Shown one piece after another: positions 1-7,010 of a DNA stretch of 22,661 nt. The translations under genes and the position numbers were made by a program. The stretch's first letter is position 1. Each line of letters opens with the position of its first letter. Source of the stretch: a virus; IMG/VR virus record IMGVR_UViG_3300043446_003824, positions 1 through 22,661 of that record; one strand, 5' to 3'. A model generated the notes under the pieces. It was given only the letters and a program-made list of their open reading frames with translations, ran no database searches and had not been told where the DNA came from.

Positions 1-1
1 T

Positions 2-436
2 AACATTGGAACGGTTTCATTTGACCGTTGGCAATCATTTGATATTCAACAGGAGCTAAAGGCGGTAGGTATGAGAACTGATACTGTTTCTGTTGCTAAA
101 AAACACTATGAAGACCTAGCTATGATGGTATATGAAGAAAGAATTGCAATGCCCATGATTCCTTTACTTCTTGAGGAAATGAGTGAGTTAAAGATTATGA
201 AAAATAATCGTGTAGACCACCCACGCAAGAAATCTAAGGACTTAGCAGATGCCGTTTGTGGGGCGGTATTTGGGGCAATCTCGCATACAAGTAGAGACTC
301 TAATATAGAAATTGAGATTCATACTTGGTCCTCTGCCACTCGACTTGCGGAGAAGCAAAGAGATATGGTAGAATTGGATTCTGGGGAAATTCCTGATAAT
401 GTTCAAGAATACCTTGGGGAATATAAACTAATATAA
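2..436 (+). CDS. Terminase large subunit, C-terminal part (partial at left edge)
   Basis: The frame is open from the first bases of the window, so this is the last ~144 residues of a longer protein. Before the first internal ATG (71) the frame reads FDRWQSFDIQQELKAVG, and further on VDHPRKKSKDLADAVCGAV. These match the nuclease-domain end of phage large terminases, where a 'YDRW.S..IQ.L...G' helix precedes a late 'HP..GSKD.ADA..G' segment carrying an active-site acid. The family packages DNA into proheads, using an N-terminal ATPase (outside the window) and this RNase H-fold nuclease to cut concatemers. The internal ATG at 71 is unlikely to be a true start. Family-level confidence is high. 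Confidence 0.87.
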   Translation, partial: NIGTVSFDRWQSFDIQQELKAVGMRTDTVSVAKKHYEDLAMMVYEERIAMPMIPLLLEEMSELKIMKNNRVDHPRKKSKDLADAVCGAVFGAISHTSRDSNIEIEIHTWSSATRLAEKQRDMVELDSGEIPDNVQEYLGEYKLI

Positions 437-461
437 AATACGATGAATTATAAGGAGAAAA

Positions 462-1583
462 ATGAATTCATTTAAGAAGATCGCTCTTGGTATGGTTGCA
501 GCCATGACCTTGGGCACAATCGTTGCAACACCTGCAAGTGCCAACACAGTATCTGTAGCAGTAACAACAAAAGCTGTTGCTACTGATGATGGTTCTGCAG
601 CATTGCCTCTCACGGTAAATGTTCCTTTTGACAATGTCATTAGTGATACTGCTACTACTACATCAGAGGTACTAACTCTTACTGCAACTGTTCCATCTGG
701 AACTCCAGTAACCTTTGCTACAACTGGTGCAAACACCAAGTTGCTTACAGCAATTGGTTCTACAGTTACAACCGCTTCTGGTGTAACTTCTTTAACAGTA
801 ACTCCAGCATCAACAACTGCTGTTGCATATCTTTATACAACAAGCACTGCTGCTTCTGCAGTTACAGTATCTGTTCTTGGTGCAAGCACAACTCTTTATG
901 TAAAGGGTATTGCTGGACCAGCATTTAATGTTTCACTTTCAGTTCCTGCAACAGGAAATATTGGTGGATCAGTAACTGCTACTGCTCTTGTAACAGATAT
1001 TTTTGGTAACCCAAAGGCAACTGCTCCAACATTTACAGCAATTAACGCAACTGCTGCTACTGCTGTTCAGGATGCACTTGTAACAAATAAGTACACATCT
1101 ATTGTCACACTTCCAGCAACTGGCGGATCTTCCGCTGTTGGAGTATCAATTACAGCACCAACTGCTGTTCCAACTCTTGCTACTGCAGTAACATCTGCAT
1201 CTGCAATTGTTTCAACAGTTGATCTTGCTGCTGCACTTGCTGCTGAAAAGGTTGCTCGTGATGCGGATAAGGTTGCTGCTGCTGCTGCACTTGCTGCTGC
1301 TGTTAAGCTAGAACAAGATAAGGCTGCTGCTGCTGCACTTGCTGCTGCTGCAGATCTAGTTAAGGCTAATGCAGAAATTGCTAAGTTGAAGGCTGATGCG
1401 GTAACTGCTAAGGCTGCTGCAGATAAGGCTCTTGCTGATGCAACTGCTGCTCATACTGCTGAACTTGCAAAAGTAAAGGCAGATAATGATGCTGCTGTTG
1501 CTGCAATGAAGAAGGCATTCAATGCTCTTGCTGCAAAGTGGAATAAGGCCAATCCAAAGGCTAAGGTTGCACTTGTTAAGTAA
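462..1583 (+). CDS. Secreted Ala/Thr-rich protein with C-terminal coiled coil
   Basis: The 373-residue product starts with a clear Sec signal peptide: basic MNSFKK, a hydrophobic core, and a likely cut after ASA near residue 27. Residues ~28-250 are Thr/Ala/Val/Ser-rich and probably beta-sandwich-like. Residues ~255-350 are an Ala/Lys/Asp-rich coiled coil with a duplicated DK(V/A)AAAAALAAA unit, also visible as GCT-rich DNA repeats around 1267-1356. The end is basic. It resembles cell-surface proteins of freshwater actinobacteria, but I cannot name a family. AAGGAG at 452-457 sets the ATG start. It lies directly after terminase and is closed by a strong terminator, so it may be a highly expressed single-gene unit. 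A host-surface role is inference. Confidence 0.8.
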   Translation: MNSFKKIALGMVAAMTLGTIVATPASANTVSVAVTTKAVATDDGSAALPLTVNVPFDNVISDTATTTSEVLTLTATVPSGTPVTFATTGANTKLLTAIGSTVTTASGVTSLTVTPASTTAVAYLYTTSTAASAVTVSVLGASTTLYVKGIAGPAFNVSLSVPATGNIGGSVTATALVTDIFGNPKATAPTFTAINATAATAVQDALVTNKYTSIVTLPATGGSSAVGVSITAPTAVPTLATAVTSASAIVSTVDLAAALAAEKVARDADKVAAAAALAAAVKLEQDKAAAAALAAAADLVKANAEIAKLKADAVTAKAAADKALADATAAHTAELAKVKADNDAAVAAMKKAFNALAAKWNKANPKAKVALVK

Positions 1584-1602
1584 TTAACAAATTAAAGATT
1601 AG

Positions 1603-1632
1603 GGCGCAGAGAAATCTGCGCCTTTTTCTTTT
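1603..1632 (+). terminator. Rho-independent terminator after the secreted coiled-coil gene
   Basis: A perfect 8-bp stem (GGCGCAGA / TCTGCGCC) is closed by a GAAA tetraloop and followed by TTTTTCTTTT. It lies 20 nt after the stop at 1583. This is a textbook intrinsic terminator that separates the gene from the next transcription unit. Confidence 0.93.
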
Positions 1633-1636
1633 ATAG

Positions 1637-1645
1637 TGGTATAAT
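1637..1645 (+). promoter_or_regulatory. Extended -10 promoter for the surface-protein gene
   Basis: TGGTATAAT is a consensus extended -10 element (TGn-TATAAT). No good -35 box is present, because that position falls in the terminator's 3' arm. Transcription would begin near 1652 and give a ~29-nt leader containing AAGGAG at 1668-1673. Confidence 0.65.
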
Positions 1646-1680
1646 ATGCTTATCTAAATAATTAAATAAGGAGAAGCCCC

Positions 1681-3261
1681 ATAAATAAAAAAATTCTACG
1701 CATAACCGCAGTGGTGGGAATTTTATTTAGTACTCTTTTTGGTTTTCCAGAAAATGCATATGCTACTTGTGTAAATTATATTCAATCACAAACAATAGCA
1801 GCAGCATATGAGGGTGATGCAGTTCCAACGGTACATACAATGGATACTTGTGGTGGAGATGATACTTCATATCAAATTCCTATAGCTACAACAATTAATT
1901 TTGATGGTGTTGAATATTCAAACATTTATGCAACAACTAACTCTGTAATTACATTTGGTCAACCAGATGGTACATATTGGGATTATCCACAAACACCATC
2001 TATTTCTTTATATTCTATGGACTGGGTTTCTGGATGGTATAACGCACCTGATACTCTTAATATATCTTATTCTGAGGGTGGTTTTCAACTAAGTCTTCAA
2101 GTTATACCGTTTGGTCAATGGAACACACCAGAAGCAAGTAATATTAATATTCTTGTTGCTATTACCAATACTGGTGGTATTTCTGTGGCATATAGTTATC
2201 AAGGACCAGAATATCCAAATTTAAGAACTGGAGTAAGACTTCATGACGGTTCTATTGTTTCATTAGAGGCTTGGGGTGCCACTCAAATATCAGCAGCAGA
2301 ACCATTGCCAACTCTTCAAGCAGAACCAATTCCAGAACCAACACCAACACCAATAGAGCCACCAGCAACACCAGAAGAAATACAAGCAGAAGTAGCAGAA
2401 GCTACACAACTAGCATCAGAAATATCAGATTTAAATAATTTAATTGCATCTATTAATGGTGAAGAGATAGTTGAAGTTACTCCAGAACCAGAGGTTACTC
2501 CAGATCCTGAACCAACAGAAGAACCATCGAATGAACCAGATGTTATAGTAGAGCCAGAAATTATTGATCCAGAAGATCCAAGGTTTCCTGATAGTACAGA
2601 CGGACAAAATGAACAAGATCCATCCACGAATCCTGAAGATTCTGGAACAATAGACGAGCCATCGGAGAATCAGGAACCTTCACCAGAGCCTGTACCTCAA
2701 GAAGAGGATACAAATCAATCTGAAGATAACCAATCAGAAAGTCTTCAACCATCCGAAGATCCTGTTGTAGTTCCTGATAATAATTCATCTGATAATAATA
2801 GCATAGGTAGTTCAATTTCTGAAGACGAATTAAATAAATTAAATAAATTAATTAGTCAAAATGATGTAAAGTTATTAGCACAACTAACTGATAGCCAAAA
2901 AGAAGTTGTAGCGGATTCTCTTGGTGTTAAAGCTAATGAAATTTTATTAATTGCAGAACTTGCTCAGTCAAATCCAACGGTAGCAAAAGCACTAGAATCA
3001 TTTGCTGAAAAAGCTAAAGAAAATGCAGATGCACCAATGCCATACACGCTGGCAGATGCTATTACAGAAGAAAATATGGAAGCATTTTTAAATAATCCAA
3101 TAGGGGCACTAACTAATATAGATTTAGAAAAGGTACTTAATCCATCTGAGTGGGGTAAAGATATGACAGATGATCAAAGAGAAAAGGTTCAGGAAGTAGT
3201 TATTCCTGTTATTTTGGTAGGAAATATAGTTAGTTCTGTTATGTCATTAAGGAGGTTATAA
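1681..3261 (+). CDS. Surface protein: signal peptide, ectodomain, Pro/Glu linker, C-terminal anchor; probable AUA start
   Basis: No ATG fits. The first conventional start (GTG at 1711) would cut the signal peptide in half. ATA at 1681, 7 nt after a perfect AAGGAG (1668-1673), restores a full signal sequence: basic NKKILR, hydrophobic core, cut after NAYA. From there the product is 526 residues. Residues ~28-205 form a beta-rich Cys-containing domain with IYATTNSVITFG, a pattern seen in lectin- or NIDO-like extracellular modules. Residues ~215-375 are a Pro/Glu/Ser/Thr linker suited to crossing a thick wall. A helical region and a hydrophobic C-terminal segment ending SLRRL suggest membrane anchoring. 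No LPxTG motif is seen. Likely exported to the host surface, function unknown. Confidence 0.75.
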   Translation: MNKKILRITAVVGILFSTLFGFPENAYATCVNYIQSQTIAAAYEGDAVPTVHTMDTCGGDDTSYQIPIATTINFDGVEYSNIYATTNSVITFGQPDGTYWDYPQTPSISLYSMDWVSGWYNAPDTLNISYSEGGFQLSLQVIPFGQWNTPEASNINILVAITNTGGISVAYSYQGPEYPNLRTGVRLHDGSIVSLEAWGATQISAAEPLPTLQAEPIPEPTPTPIEPPATPEEIQAEVAEATQLASEISDLNNLIASINGEEIVEVTPEPEVTPDPEPTEEPSNEPDVIVEPEIIDPEDPRFPDSTDGQNEQDPSTNPEDSGTIDEPSENQEPSPEPVPQEEDTNQSEDNQSESLQPSEDPVVVPDNNSSDNNSIGSSISEDELNKLNKLISQNDVKLLAQLTDSQKEVVADSLGVKANEILLIAELAQSNPTVAKALESFAEKAKENADAPMPYTLADAITEENMEAFLNNPIGALTNIDLEKVLNPSEWGKDMTDDQREKVQEVVIPVILVGNIVSSVMSLRRL

Positions 3262-3262
3262 T

Positions 3263-3505
3263 ATGGACATGGTAAAAAATATAATTAAAAAGATAGGTTC
3301 ACTATCTCTTAAGGCTGCAAAAGGCTTTTTGATATGGCTTAAAAAGGCTTTGATTGAGAGTATTGCTCAGGTATTTACTATACTTGGCTTCTTTATTGCT
3401 TGGCTTACCCTTACAGGTACCGCCCAACAAGTGGTAGGAATAGCAACCATTATCTCAATTGCCCTATGGCTAATTACTATTCCACTTCGTGAAGAAAAGG
3501 AATAA
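3263..3505 (+). CDS. Small two-TM membrane protein, possible holin
   Basis: An 80-residue protein with a basic amphipathic N-terminus (residues 1-35, many Lys) followed by two hydrophobic segments (about 36-55 and 57-75) and a charged tail REEKE. A very strong AAGGAGG (3249-3255) precedes the ATG, 1 nt after the upstream stop. Size, topology and position just before other small membrane proteins and the endolysin fit a holin or holin-associated protein. I do not recognise a named family. A membrane-anchoring partner of the surface protein upstream is another possibility. Confidence 0.75.
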   Translation: MDMVKNIIKKIGSLSLKAAKGFLIWLKKALIESIAQVFTILGFFIAWLTLTGTAQQVVGIATIISIALWLITIPLREEKE

Positions 3506-3507
3506 TA

Positions 3508-3732
3508 GTGAAAGATAAAGTTATTTTTACATTATCAGTAATGGTAGGTCTCGCTATCATTACTGCTATTGTTGGAGATTATGTAACCGCTGCCCTTGAA
3601 ACACAAAAAACAGGTGAGCCAGTAGAAGTATCTGCTGAAGTAATGACCCTTGTACAGACTGCACTTGGTGGTCTTATAGGTATTATTGGTGGATATTTTG
3701 GTGCAAAAGGGTCTAAAAAAGACGAAGATTAA
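3508..3732 (+). CDS. Holin-like two-TM protein
   Basis: A 74-residue product with a GTG start at 3508 just after tandem stops of the previous gene; AAGGAA at 3498-3503 serves as ribosome binding site. TM1 is about residues 5-25, TM2 about 48-68 (ALGGLIGIIGGYFGAKG), and the C-terminus KGSKKDED is charged. This is the architecture of class II holins. Position between membrane proteins and the CHAP endolysin supports a role in lysis timing, but holins diverge too much for sequence proof. Confidence 0.7.
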   Translation: MKDKVIFTLSVMVGLAIITAIVGDYVTAALETQKTGEPVEVSAEVMTLVQTALGGLIGIIGGYFGAKGSKKDED

Positions 3733-3733
3733 C

Positions 3734-3742
3734 TGGTATAAT
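3734..3742 (+). promoter_or_regulatory. Extended -10 promoter, leaderless spacing to lipoprotein gene
   Basis: TGGTATAAT lies directly after the holin-like gene's stop codon (3730-3732). The TATAAT ends at 3742 and ATG lies at 3750, 7 nt later, where transcription is expected to start. A leaderless mRNA is therefore likely. Confidence 0.6.
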
Positions 3743-3749
3743 GGTGGGT

Positions 3750-3956
3750 ATGCTAAGGATAATTGGGATCGCTCTTCTAGCCGTTGTACTGGCTGGGTGT
3801 AACTATGATGGCTCATACCGCTACCCTTGCCAAGATCCAGCAAATTGGGAAAGCGCAGAATGCAAACCACCACTTTGTGATGTAAACAATACATGTCCAA
3901 AAGATTTAAATACTAATATAGAGGAAGAAAAAACGGGGGTAACAACAAATGGCTAA
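3750..3956 (+). CDS. Small Cys-rich lipoprotein
   Basis: From ATG 3750 the product is 68 residues with a lipoprotein signal: hydrophobic core and lipobox LAGC, lipidated Cys at residue 17. The in-frame ATG at 3741 and GTG at 3744 overlap the -10 box and are unlikely starts. The mature part carries a Cys pattern, YPCQDPANWESAECKPPLC followed by NTCP, that recurs in small lipoproteins of aquatic phages. It ends 8 nt inside the next gene. Its place in the lysis module suggests an Rz1-like or superinfection-exclusion role, but neither is shown by sequence. Confidence 0.78.
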   Translation: MLRIIGIALLAVVLAGCNYDGSYRYPCQDPANWESAECKPPLCDVNNTCPKDLNTNIEEEKTGVTTNG

Positions 3957-4392
3957 AGAAAGATTAACGCCACAAGATCTAGATGCTAGATTAAAATTTA
4001 TTTTGGGTATTACATTAGGCTCTATTCTATTTCTTACATCAGTAGGAATTCTTTATGGTCTTTTATTTGTTACCCAGCCAATTGGAGCACAATCTGAAAA
4101 TGATAAGATGTTCTTCAATGTACTAGGTTCTGTTGCTACATTTATTACTGGAACACTAGCAGGTTTGTTAATTGGTCAATCTGGTGCTAAAGATATTATG
4201 AAGGCACAACTTGATAATAAAGAAATGGATGCCAAGAATACACAGGCAGATAAGAAAGTTGAATCTGAAATTAGAATGGCAGAAGAAAAGCTTGATGCTG
4301 AACTTGATGAAGTAAGAGCACGTCTTGCAAAGAAACCTGATGGTGCAATGCCAGTAGAACAACCAGTAGATACAGATTGGGATAAAGAATAA
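3949..4392 (+). CDS. Membrane protein with coiled coil, lysis-associated
   Basis: A 147-residue protein with two hydrophobic segments (about 16-44 and 56-78, the latter glycine-rich: TGTLAGLLIGQSG), then a charged helix of heptad character (about 80-130), then an acidic tail. ATG overlaps the lipoprotein stop by 8 nt, and the stop overlaps the endolysin ATG by 1 nt, so translation is probably coupled. A spanin-like or holin/antiholin role is plausible from topology and position; no family recognised. Confidence 0.75.
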   Translation: MAKERLTPQDLDARLKFILGITLGSILFLTSVGILYGLLFVTQPIGAQSENDKMFFNVLGSVATFITGTLAGLLIGQSGAKDIMKAQLDNKEMDAKNTQADKKVESEIRMAEEKLDAELDEVRARLAKKPDGAMPVEQPVDTDWDKE

Positions 4393-5015
4393 TGACAACA
4401 AATGATTTTCCAGTTCCAGCAGAAACTGCCAAAGCTCCAAAAGGTAGTGCTGCTAGATTAGTTCAAATAGCAAAGTCTCAAGTTGGATATATTGAAGGTC
4501 CAAAAGATAACGAAACAAAGTACGGAGCGTACACCAAGGCAAATTTCCAGCCTTGGTGTGGAAGTTTTGTGATGTGGTGTGCAAACGAAGCAGGTGTCAA
4601 AATTCCAAATACAGTTTATACTCCAGGCGGTGCAGCAGCATTTAAGAAGGCTGGAGCATGGATTGATGGAGATATCGCTGATCCTGAGCCAGGAGATATT
4701 GCCTATTTTGATTTCCCCTCAGATGGCGTTGATCGTATATCTCATGTCGGAATTGTTATTGAAGACAACGAAGATGGGACCGTTTGGTGTATTGAAGGGA
4801 ATACTTCAGGAACTAAAAAAGGAAGCCAAAGAAATGGTGGGGAAGCCTGTAAAAAACTTCGTGCATTTAAGAAAAATAAAGCTGGAGAGCAGATCTCTAT
4901 TGTAGGCTTTGGTCGTCCTAAGTTTAAGAATAGTGCTTCAAAGCCTGCCGAAAAGCCTTCCGAGCCTGTTTCTGAGCAAAAAACATGCCCAACTTGTGGT
5001 CAAACCGTAAAATAA
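4392..5015 (+). CDS. CHAP-domain endolysin with C-terminal zinc knuckle
   Basis: A 207-residue product with a CHAP (NlpC/P60-like) amidase/peptidase domain at about residues 22-170. The catalytic Cys56 lies in QPWCGSFVMWC, His118 in ISHVGIV, and the polar third residue is Glu135 or Asn137 in CIEGNTSG. Such enzymes cleave peptidoglycan peptides or cross-bridges at the end of infection. A Pro/Lys/Glu linker leads to CPTCGQTVK, half of a zinc-ribbon-like knuckle at the very C-terminus. There is no signal peptide, so release through the upstream holin-like proteins is expected. It is the last gene of the unit, and a new promoter follows. Confidence 0.9.
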   Translation: MTTNDFPVPAETAKAPKGSAARLVQIAKSQVGYIEGPKDNETKYGAYTKANFQPWCGSFVMWCANEAGVKIPNTVYTPGGAAAFKKAGAWIDGDIADPEPGDIAYFDFPSDGVDRISHVGIVIEDNEDGTVWCIEGNTSGTKKGSQRNGGEACKKLRAFKKNKAGEQISIVGFGRPKFKNSASKPAEKPSEPVSEQKTCPTCGQTVK

Positions 5016-5022
5016 TATTAAG

Positions 5023-5051
5023 TTGACACATTAAAATCTTAATGGTATACT
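5023..5051 (+). promoter_or_regulatory. Consensus sigma70-type promoter for Ntn hydrolase gene
   Basis: TTGACA at 5023-5028, a 17-bp spacer and TATACT at 5046-5051 form a near-perfect housekeeping promoter. Transcription would start near 5058, giving a ~23-nt leader with a GGGG-containing ribosome binding site before ATG 5081. Confidence 0.85.
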
Positions 5052-5080
5052 AGATAAGTCAATAAAATCTAGGGGTAGGC

Positions 5081-5602
5081 ATGACTTGTATAGCAGCAAT
5101 AATCAAAGACGGTAAATGCTACATGGCGGGTGAAAGAGCTATTGTAGATGAATCACAACAAATGAAAGCAGATCTTCCTAAAGTTTGGAAGTCTGGAGAC
5201 TATTTATTTGGATATTGTGGAACACTTGAAGGCCAAATAATTCAAAATAATTTTATTCCTCCAAAACCAGATGGTAATATTGATAAATTTATGCGTGGTA
5301 AATTTCTTGAATCTATTAAAACTTTTTATGATAAATGGGGTATGCCAGCAGAAAAAGATTCTGAGCTAACATTATTAATATGTGTAAAAGGCAGAATGTA
5401 TGAACATGAAGCATCAAATATGACAATGATTTCCTATGACACAAATTTTGCTGCCGTAGGATCAGGTTCAGCCTACGCAATGGGTTCTTTACATGCCACC
5501 CAAAACTATAAAGATCCAAAGCGTAGGCTGATTCAAGCTTTAGATGCTGCTATTTTATATAGTCCACATTGTTTATATCCAATTGACTTTATTAGCAAGT
5601 AA
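5081..5602 (+). CDS. Proteasome-beta/HslV-like Ntn hydrolase
   Basis: A 173-residue protein starting MTCIAAIIKDGKCYMAGER. After Met removal, Thr would be residue 1, and the other family positions fall exactly right: Glu at mature position 17 (the usual residue is Asp17) and Lys at position 33 (in LPKVW). A later AVGSGSAYAMGS matches the SG-A-G segment of proteasome beta subunits. These are N-terminal-nucleophile threonine proteases that form rings. Phages carry stand-alone members of unknown role; capsid maturation or degradation of host proteins are both possible. It has its own strong promoter. The Glu-for-Asp change leaves activity uncertain, but the fold assignment is good. Confidence 0.8.
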   Translation: MTCIAAIIKDGKCYMAGERAIVDESQQMKADLPKVWKSGDYLFGYCGTLEGQIIQNNFIPPKPDGNIDKFMRGKFLESIKTFYDKWGMPAEKDSELTLLICVKGRMYEHEASNMTMISYDTNFAAVGSGSAYAMGSLHATQNYKDPKRRLIQALDAAILYSPHCLYPIDFISK

Positions 5603-5611
5603 GGATATACT
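5583..5611 (+). promoter_or_regulatory. Promoter with leaderless spacing for 66-residue acidic protein
   Basis: TTGACT (5583-5588), 17-bp spacer, TATACT (5606-5611); the -35 box lies inside the end of the previous gene. ATG at 5618 follows the -10 by exactly 6 nt, so the predicted start of transcription is the A of ATG. Confidence 0.75.
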
Positions 5612-5617
5612 TAGTAT

Positions 5618-5818
5618 ATGAATCATATGCATGAGGGCTTGTCTCCAGAAGAGCAAGAATTTGGTATCTGGCTTGAAAATGGTATTGATAGAGGCTGGGT
5701 ATCTGGTCCATACTGTGCAACGCATGATGGCGGTATGGAATATATGAGTGAAGAAGAAATAGAAGAATGGGAAGCAGGAAGCGACCCATGCCAACACGTA
5801 GTAAGAATAATGATATAA
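5618..5818 (+). CDS. Conserved acidic phage protein (66 aa)
   Basis: A 66-residue, strongly acidic protein with recognisable blocks GIDRGWVSGPYCATHDG and EEEIEEWEAGSDPCQHVVR. I recall similar short proteins in actinobacteriophages, without known function. Cys and His (PYCATH, DPCQH) could bind a metal. It appears to be translated from a leaderless mRNA. It ends 8 nt before the secreted protease gene, so the two are probably co-transcribed. Confidence 0.78.
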   Translation: MNHMHEGLSPEEQEFGIWLENGIDRGWVSGPYCATHDGGMEYMSEEEIEEWEAGSDPCQHVVRIMI

Positions 5819-5826
5819 GGAGAGTA

Positions 5827-6702
5827 ATGAAAAAAATCGCAGTGGGATTAGTTGCAGTTATTGGTCTGTCGTTTTTGCAAACGGTACAAGCAAAAGCAGC
5901 AGGAGAAACAATTGTTATTGTAGATAGCATGGTTGATTCTGCACGTACAGAATTAAAGAACAATATTGTTCATGAAGTATGTATGACAGAGAGCAGATTC
6001 TGCTCTGGAAGAGTTATGCAAGCTGAGGGTGCTGGAGTTGCATCTGCACCAACTAATATTATTTATAAGAGTCCTACTTTGAGACATGGAACAGATCTTG
6101 CTTTGACAATTACAAAGGTAGATCCAAATGCTCGCATTATCTTTATCAGAACAACTGGTACTGATGATAAGGGAAATGTTTCTACTGTATCAAACATGAA
6201 GTTTTTTGAAAAGCCATTTAATTGGATTGCTGATAACAAAAATAAGTATAATATTGTATCTGTAGTATTTTCAATGGGAGTTAGAAACACATCTACATCT
6301 TGCACATATAAGAAAACAGATCAGCCACTCGTTGACTCTATTAAGAAGTTAACTGGTATGGGTATAGCGGTAATGGCAGGAACTGGTAATGATGGAAAGT
6401 CTGATTCAGTTATGTTTCCAGCATGTATTACTGATACCGTTTCAGTTAGCGGTACACCAGATTGGTCAGAAGGAATCTATCCTGGATTTAATAGAAATGC
6501 AGATACAGATTTCTATACAGTAGGATTTTGGAATCTTGCAACTGGAAGACAAATGGGAACATCTTTATCTAATGCTGCTCTTGCTGCATATTGGACAAAG
6601 AACTACAAAGGATCTTTCCAACTAACATATGATTATCTAAAGTTAGTAGCAAAACCAATTACTGGTGTGTCAACAAATTCATTCGTTGATGTAAATAAGT
6701 AA
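5827..6702 (+). CDS. Secreted subtilisin-like (S8) serine protease
   Basis: AAGGAGAG at 5817-5824 sets the start at ATG 5827 rather than an in-frame ATG at 5767 that would overlap the previous gene. The 291-residue product has a Sec signal peptide (MKKIAVG..., cut near VQAKA). The S8 catalytic set is visible in order: Asp33 (VIVDSMVDS), His87 (LRHGTD, the HGT motif), oxyanion Asn188 (AGTGNDG) and Ser246 (MGTSLSNA, the GTS motif). There is no clear pro-domain between signal and Asp, and the domain is small. It would act outside the cytoplasm, for example on host surface proteins or in maturing the exported phage proteins. Confidence in the fold is high. Confidence 0.87.
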   Translation: MKKIAVGLVAVIGLSFLQTVQAKAAGETIVIVDSMVDSARTELKNNIVHEVCMTESRFCSGRVMQAEGAGVASAPTNIIYKSPTLRHGTDLALTITKVDPNARIIFIRTTGTDDKGNVSTVSNMKFFEKPFNWIADNKNKYNIVSVVFSMGVRNTSTSCTYKKTDQPLVDSIKKLTGMGIAVMAGTGNDGKSDSVMFPACITDTVSVSGTPDWSEGIYPGFNRNADTDFYTVGFWNLATGRQMGTSLSNAALAAYWTKNYKGSFQLTYDYLKLVAKPITGVSTNSFVDVNK

Positions 6703-6709
6703 TAGGATT

Positions 6710-6782
6710 TGGGGATTAGCTCAGCAGGCAGAGCGGGAAGCTGTTAACTTCTAGGTCGTAAGTTCGAATCTTACATCCCCAG
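6710..6782 (+). tRNA. tRNA-Asn (GTT)
   Basis: The cloverleaf folds fully: acceptor TGGGGAT/ATCCCCA, D arm GCTC/GAGC, anticodon loop CTGTTAA (GTT), T arm GTAAG-TTCGAAT-CTTAC, discriminator G. CCA is not encoded. First of a four-tRNA cluster, 8 nt after the protease gene. Confidence 0.95.
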
Positions 6783-6786
6783 CAAA

Positions 6787-6860
6787 GGCCCATTAGCTCA
6801 GTTGGTTAGAGCGCTACCCTGTCACGGTAGAGGTCGACAGTTCAAGTCTGTTATGGGTCG
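6787..6860 (+). tRNA. tRNA-Asp (GTC)
   Basis: Acceptor GGCCCAT/ATGGGTC, D arm GCTC/GAGC, anticodon loop CTGTCAC (GTC), T loop TTCAAGT, discriminator G. CCA is not encoded. Only 4 nt separate it from tRNA-Asn. Confidence 0.95.
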
Positions 6861-6864
6861 CTTA

Positions 6865-6936
6865 GTCTCCATCGTCTAGTGGTTAGGACATCAGGTTTTC
6901 AACCTGGAAACGAGAGTTCAATTCTCTCTGGAGATG
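6865..6936 (+). tRNA. tRNA-Glu (TTC)
   Basis: Acceptor GTCTCCA/TGGAGAT (G-U at the end pair), anticodon stem CAGG/CCTG with loop TTTTCAA (TTC), T arm GAGAG-TTCAATT-CTCTC, discriminator G. CCA is not encoded. Confidence 0.94.
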
Positions 6937-6937
6937 C

Positions 6938-7009
6938 GCCTCCCTAGCTCAGTGGTAGAGCATCCGCCTTGTAAGCGGAAGGTCGTCAGTTCAATCCTGA
7001 CGGGGGGCT
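6938..7009 (+). tRNA. tRNA-Thr (TGT)
   Basis: Acceptor GCCTCCC/GGGGGGC, anticodon stem TCCGC/GCGGA with loop CTTGTAA (TGT), T arm GTCAG-TTCAATC-CTGAC, discriminator T. A single base separates it from the previous tRNA and from the GTG start of the next gene. Confidence 0.95.
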
Positions 7010-7010
7010 C

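Noticed and set aside
428-739. Minus-strand frame opposite the secreted coiled-coil gene
   Set aside because: Shadow of a repetitive, GC-skewed coding region with signal peptide on the + strand.
1711-3261. GTG 1711 as start of the surface-protein gene
   Set aside because: It lies far behind the perfect AAGGAG and removes the basic part of the signal peptide; ATA 1681 fits better.
5767-5826. N-terminal extension of the subtilase gene
   Set aside because: It overlaps the preceding acidic-protein gene, whereas ATG 5827 has AAGGAGAG and starts a signal peptide.
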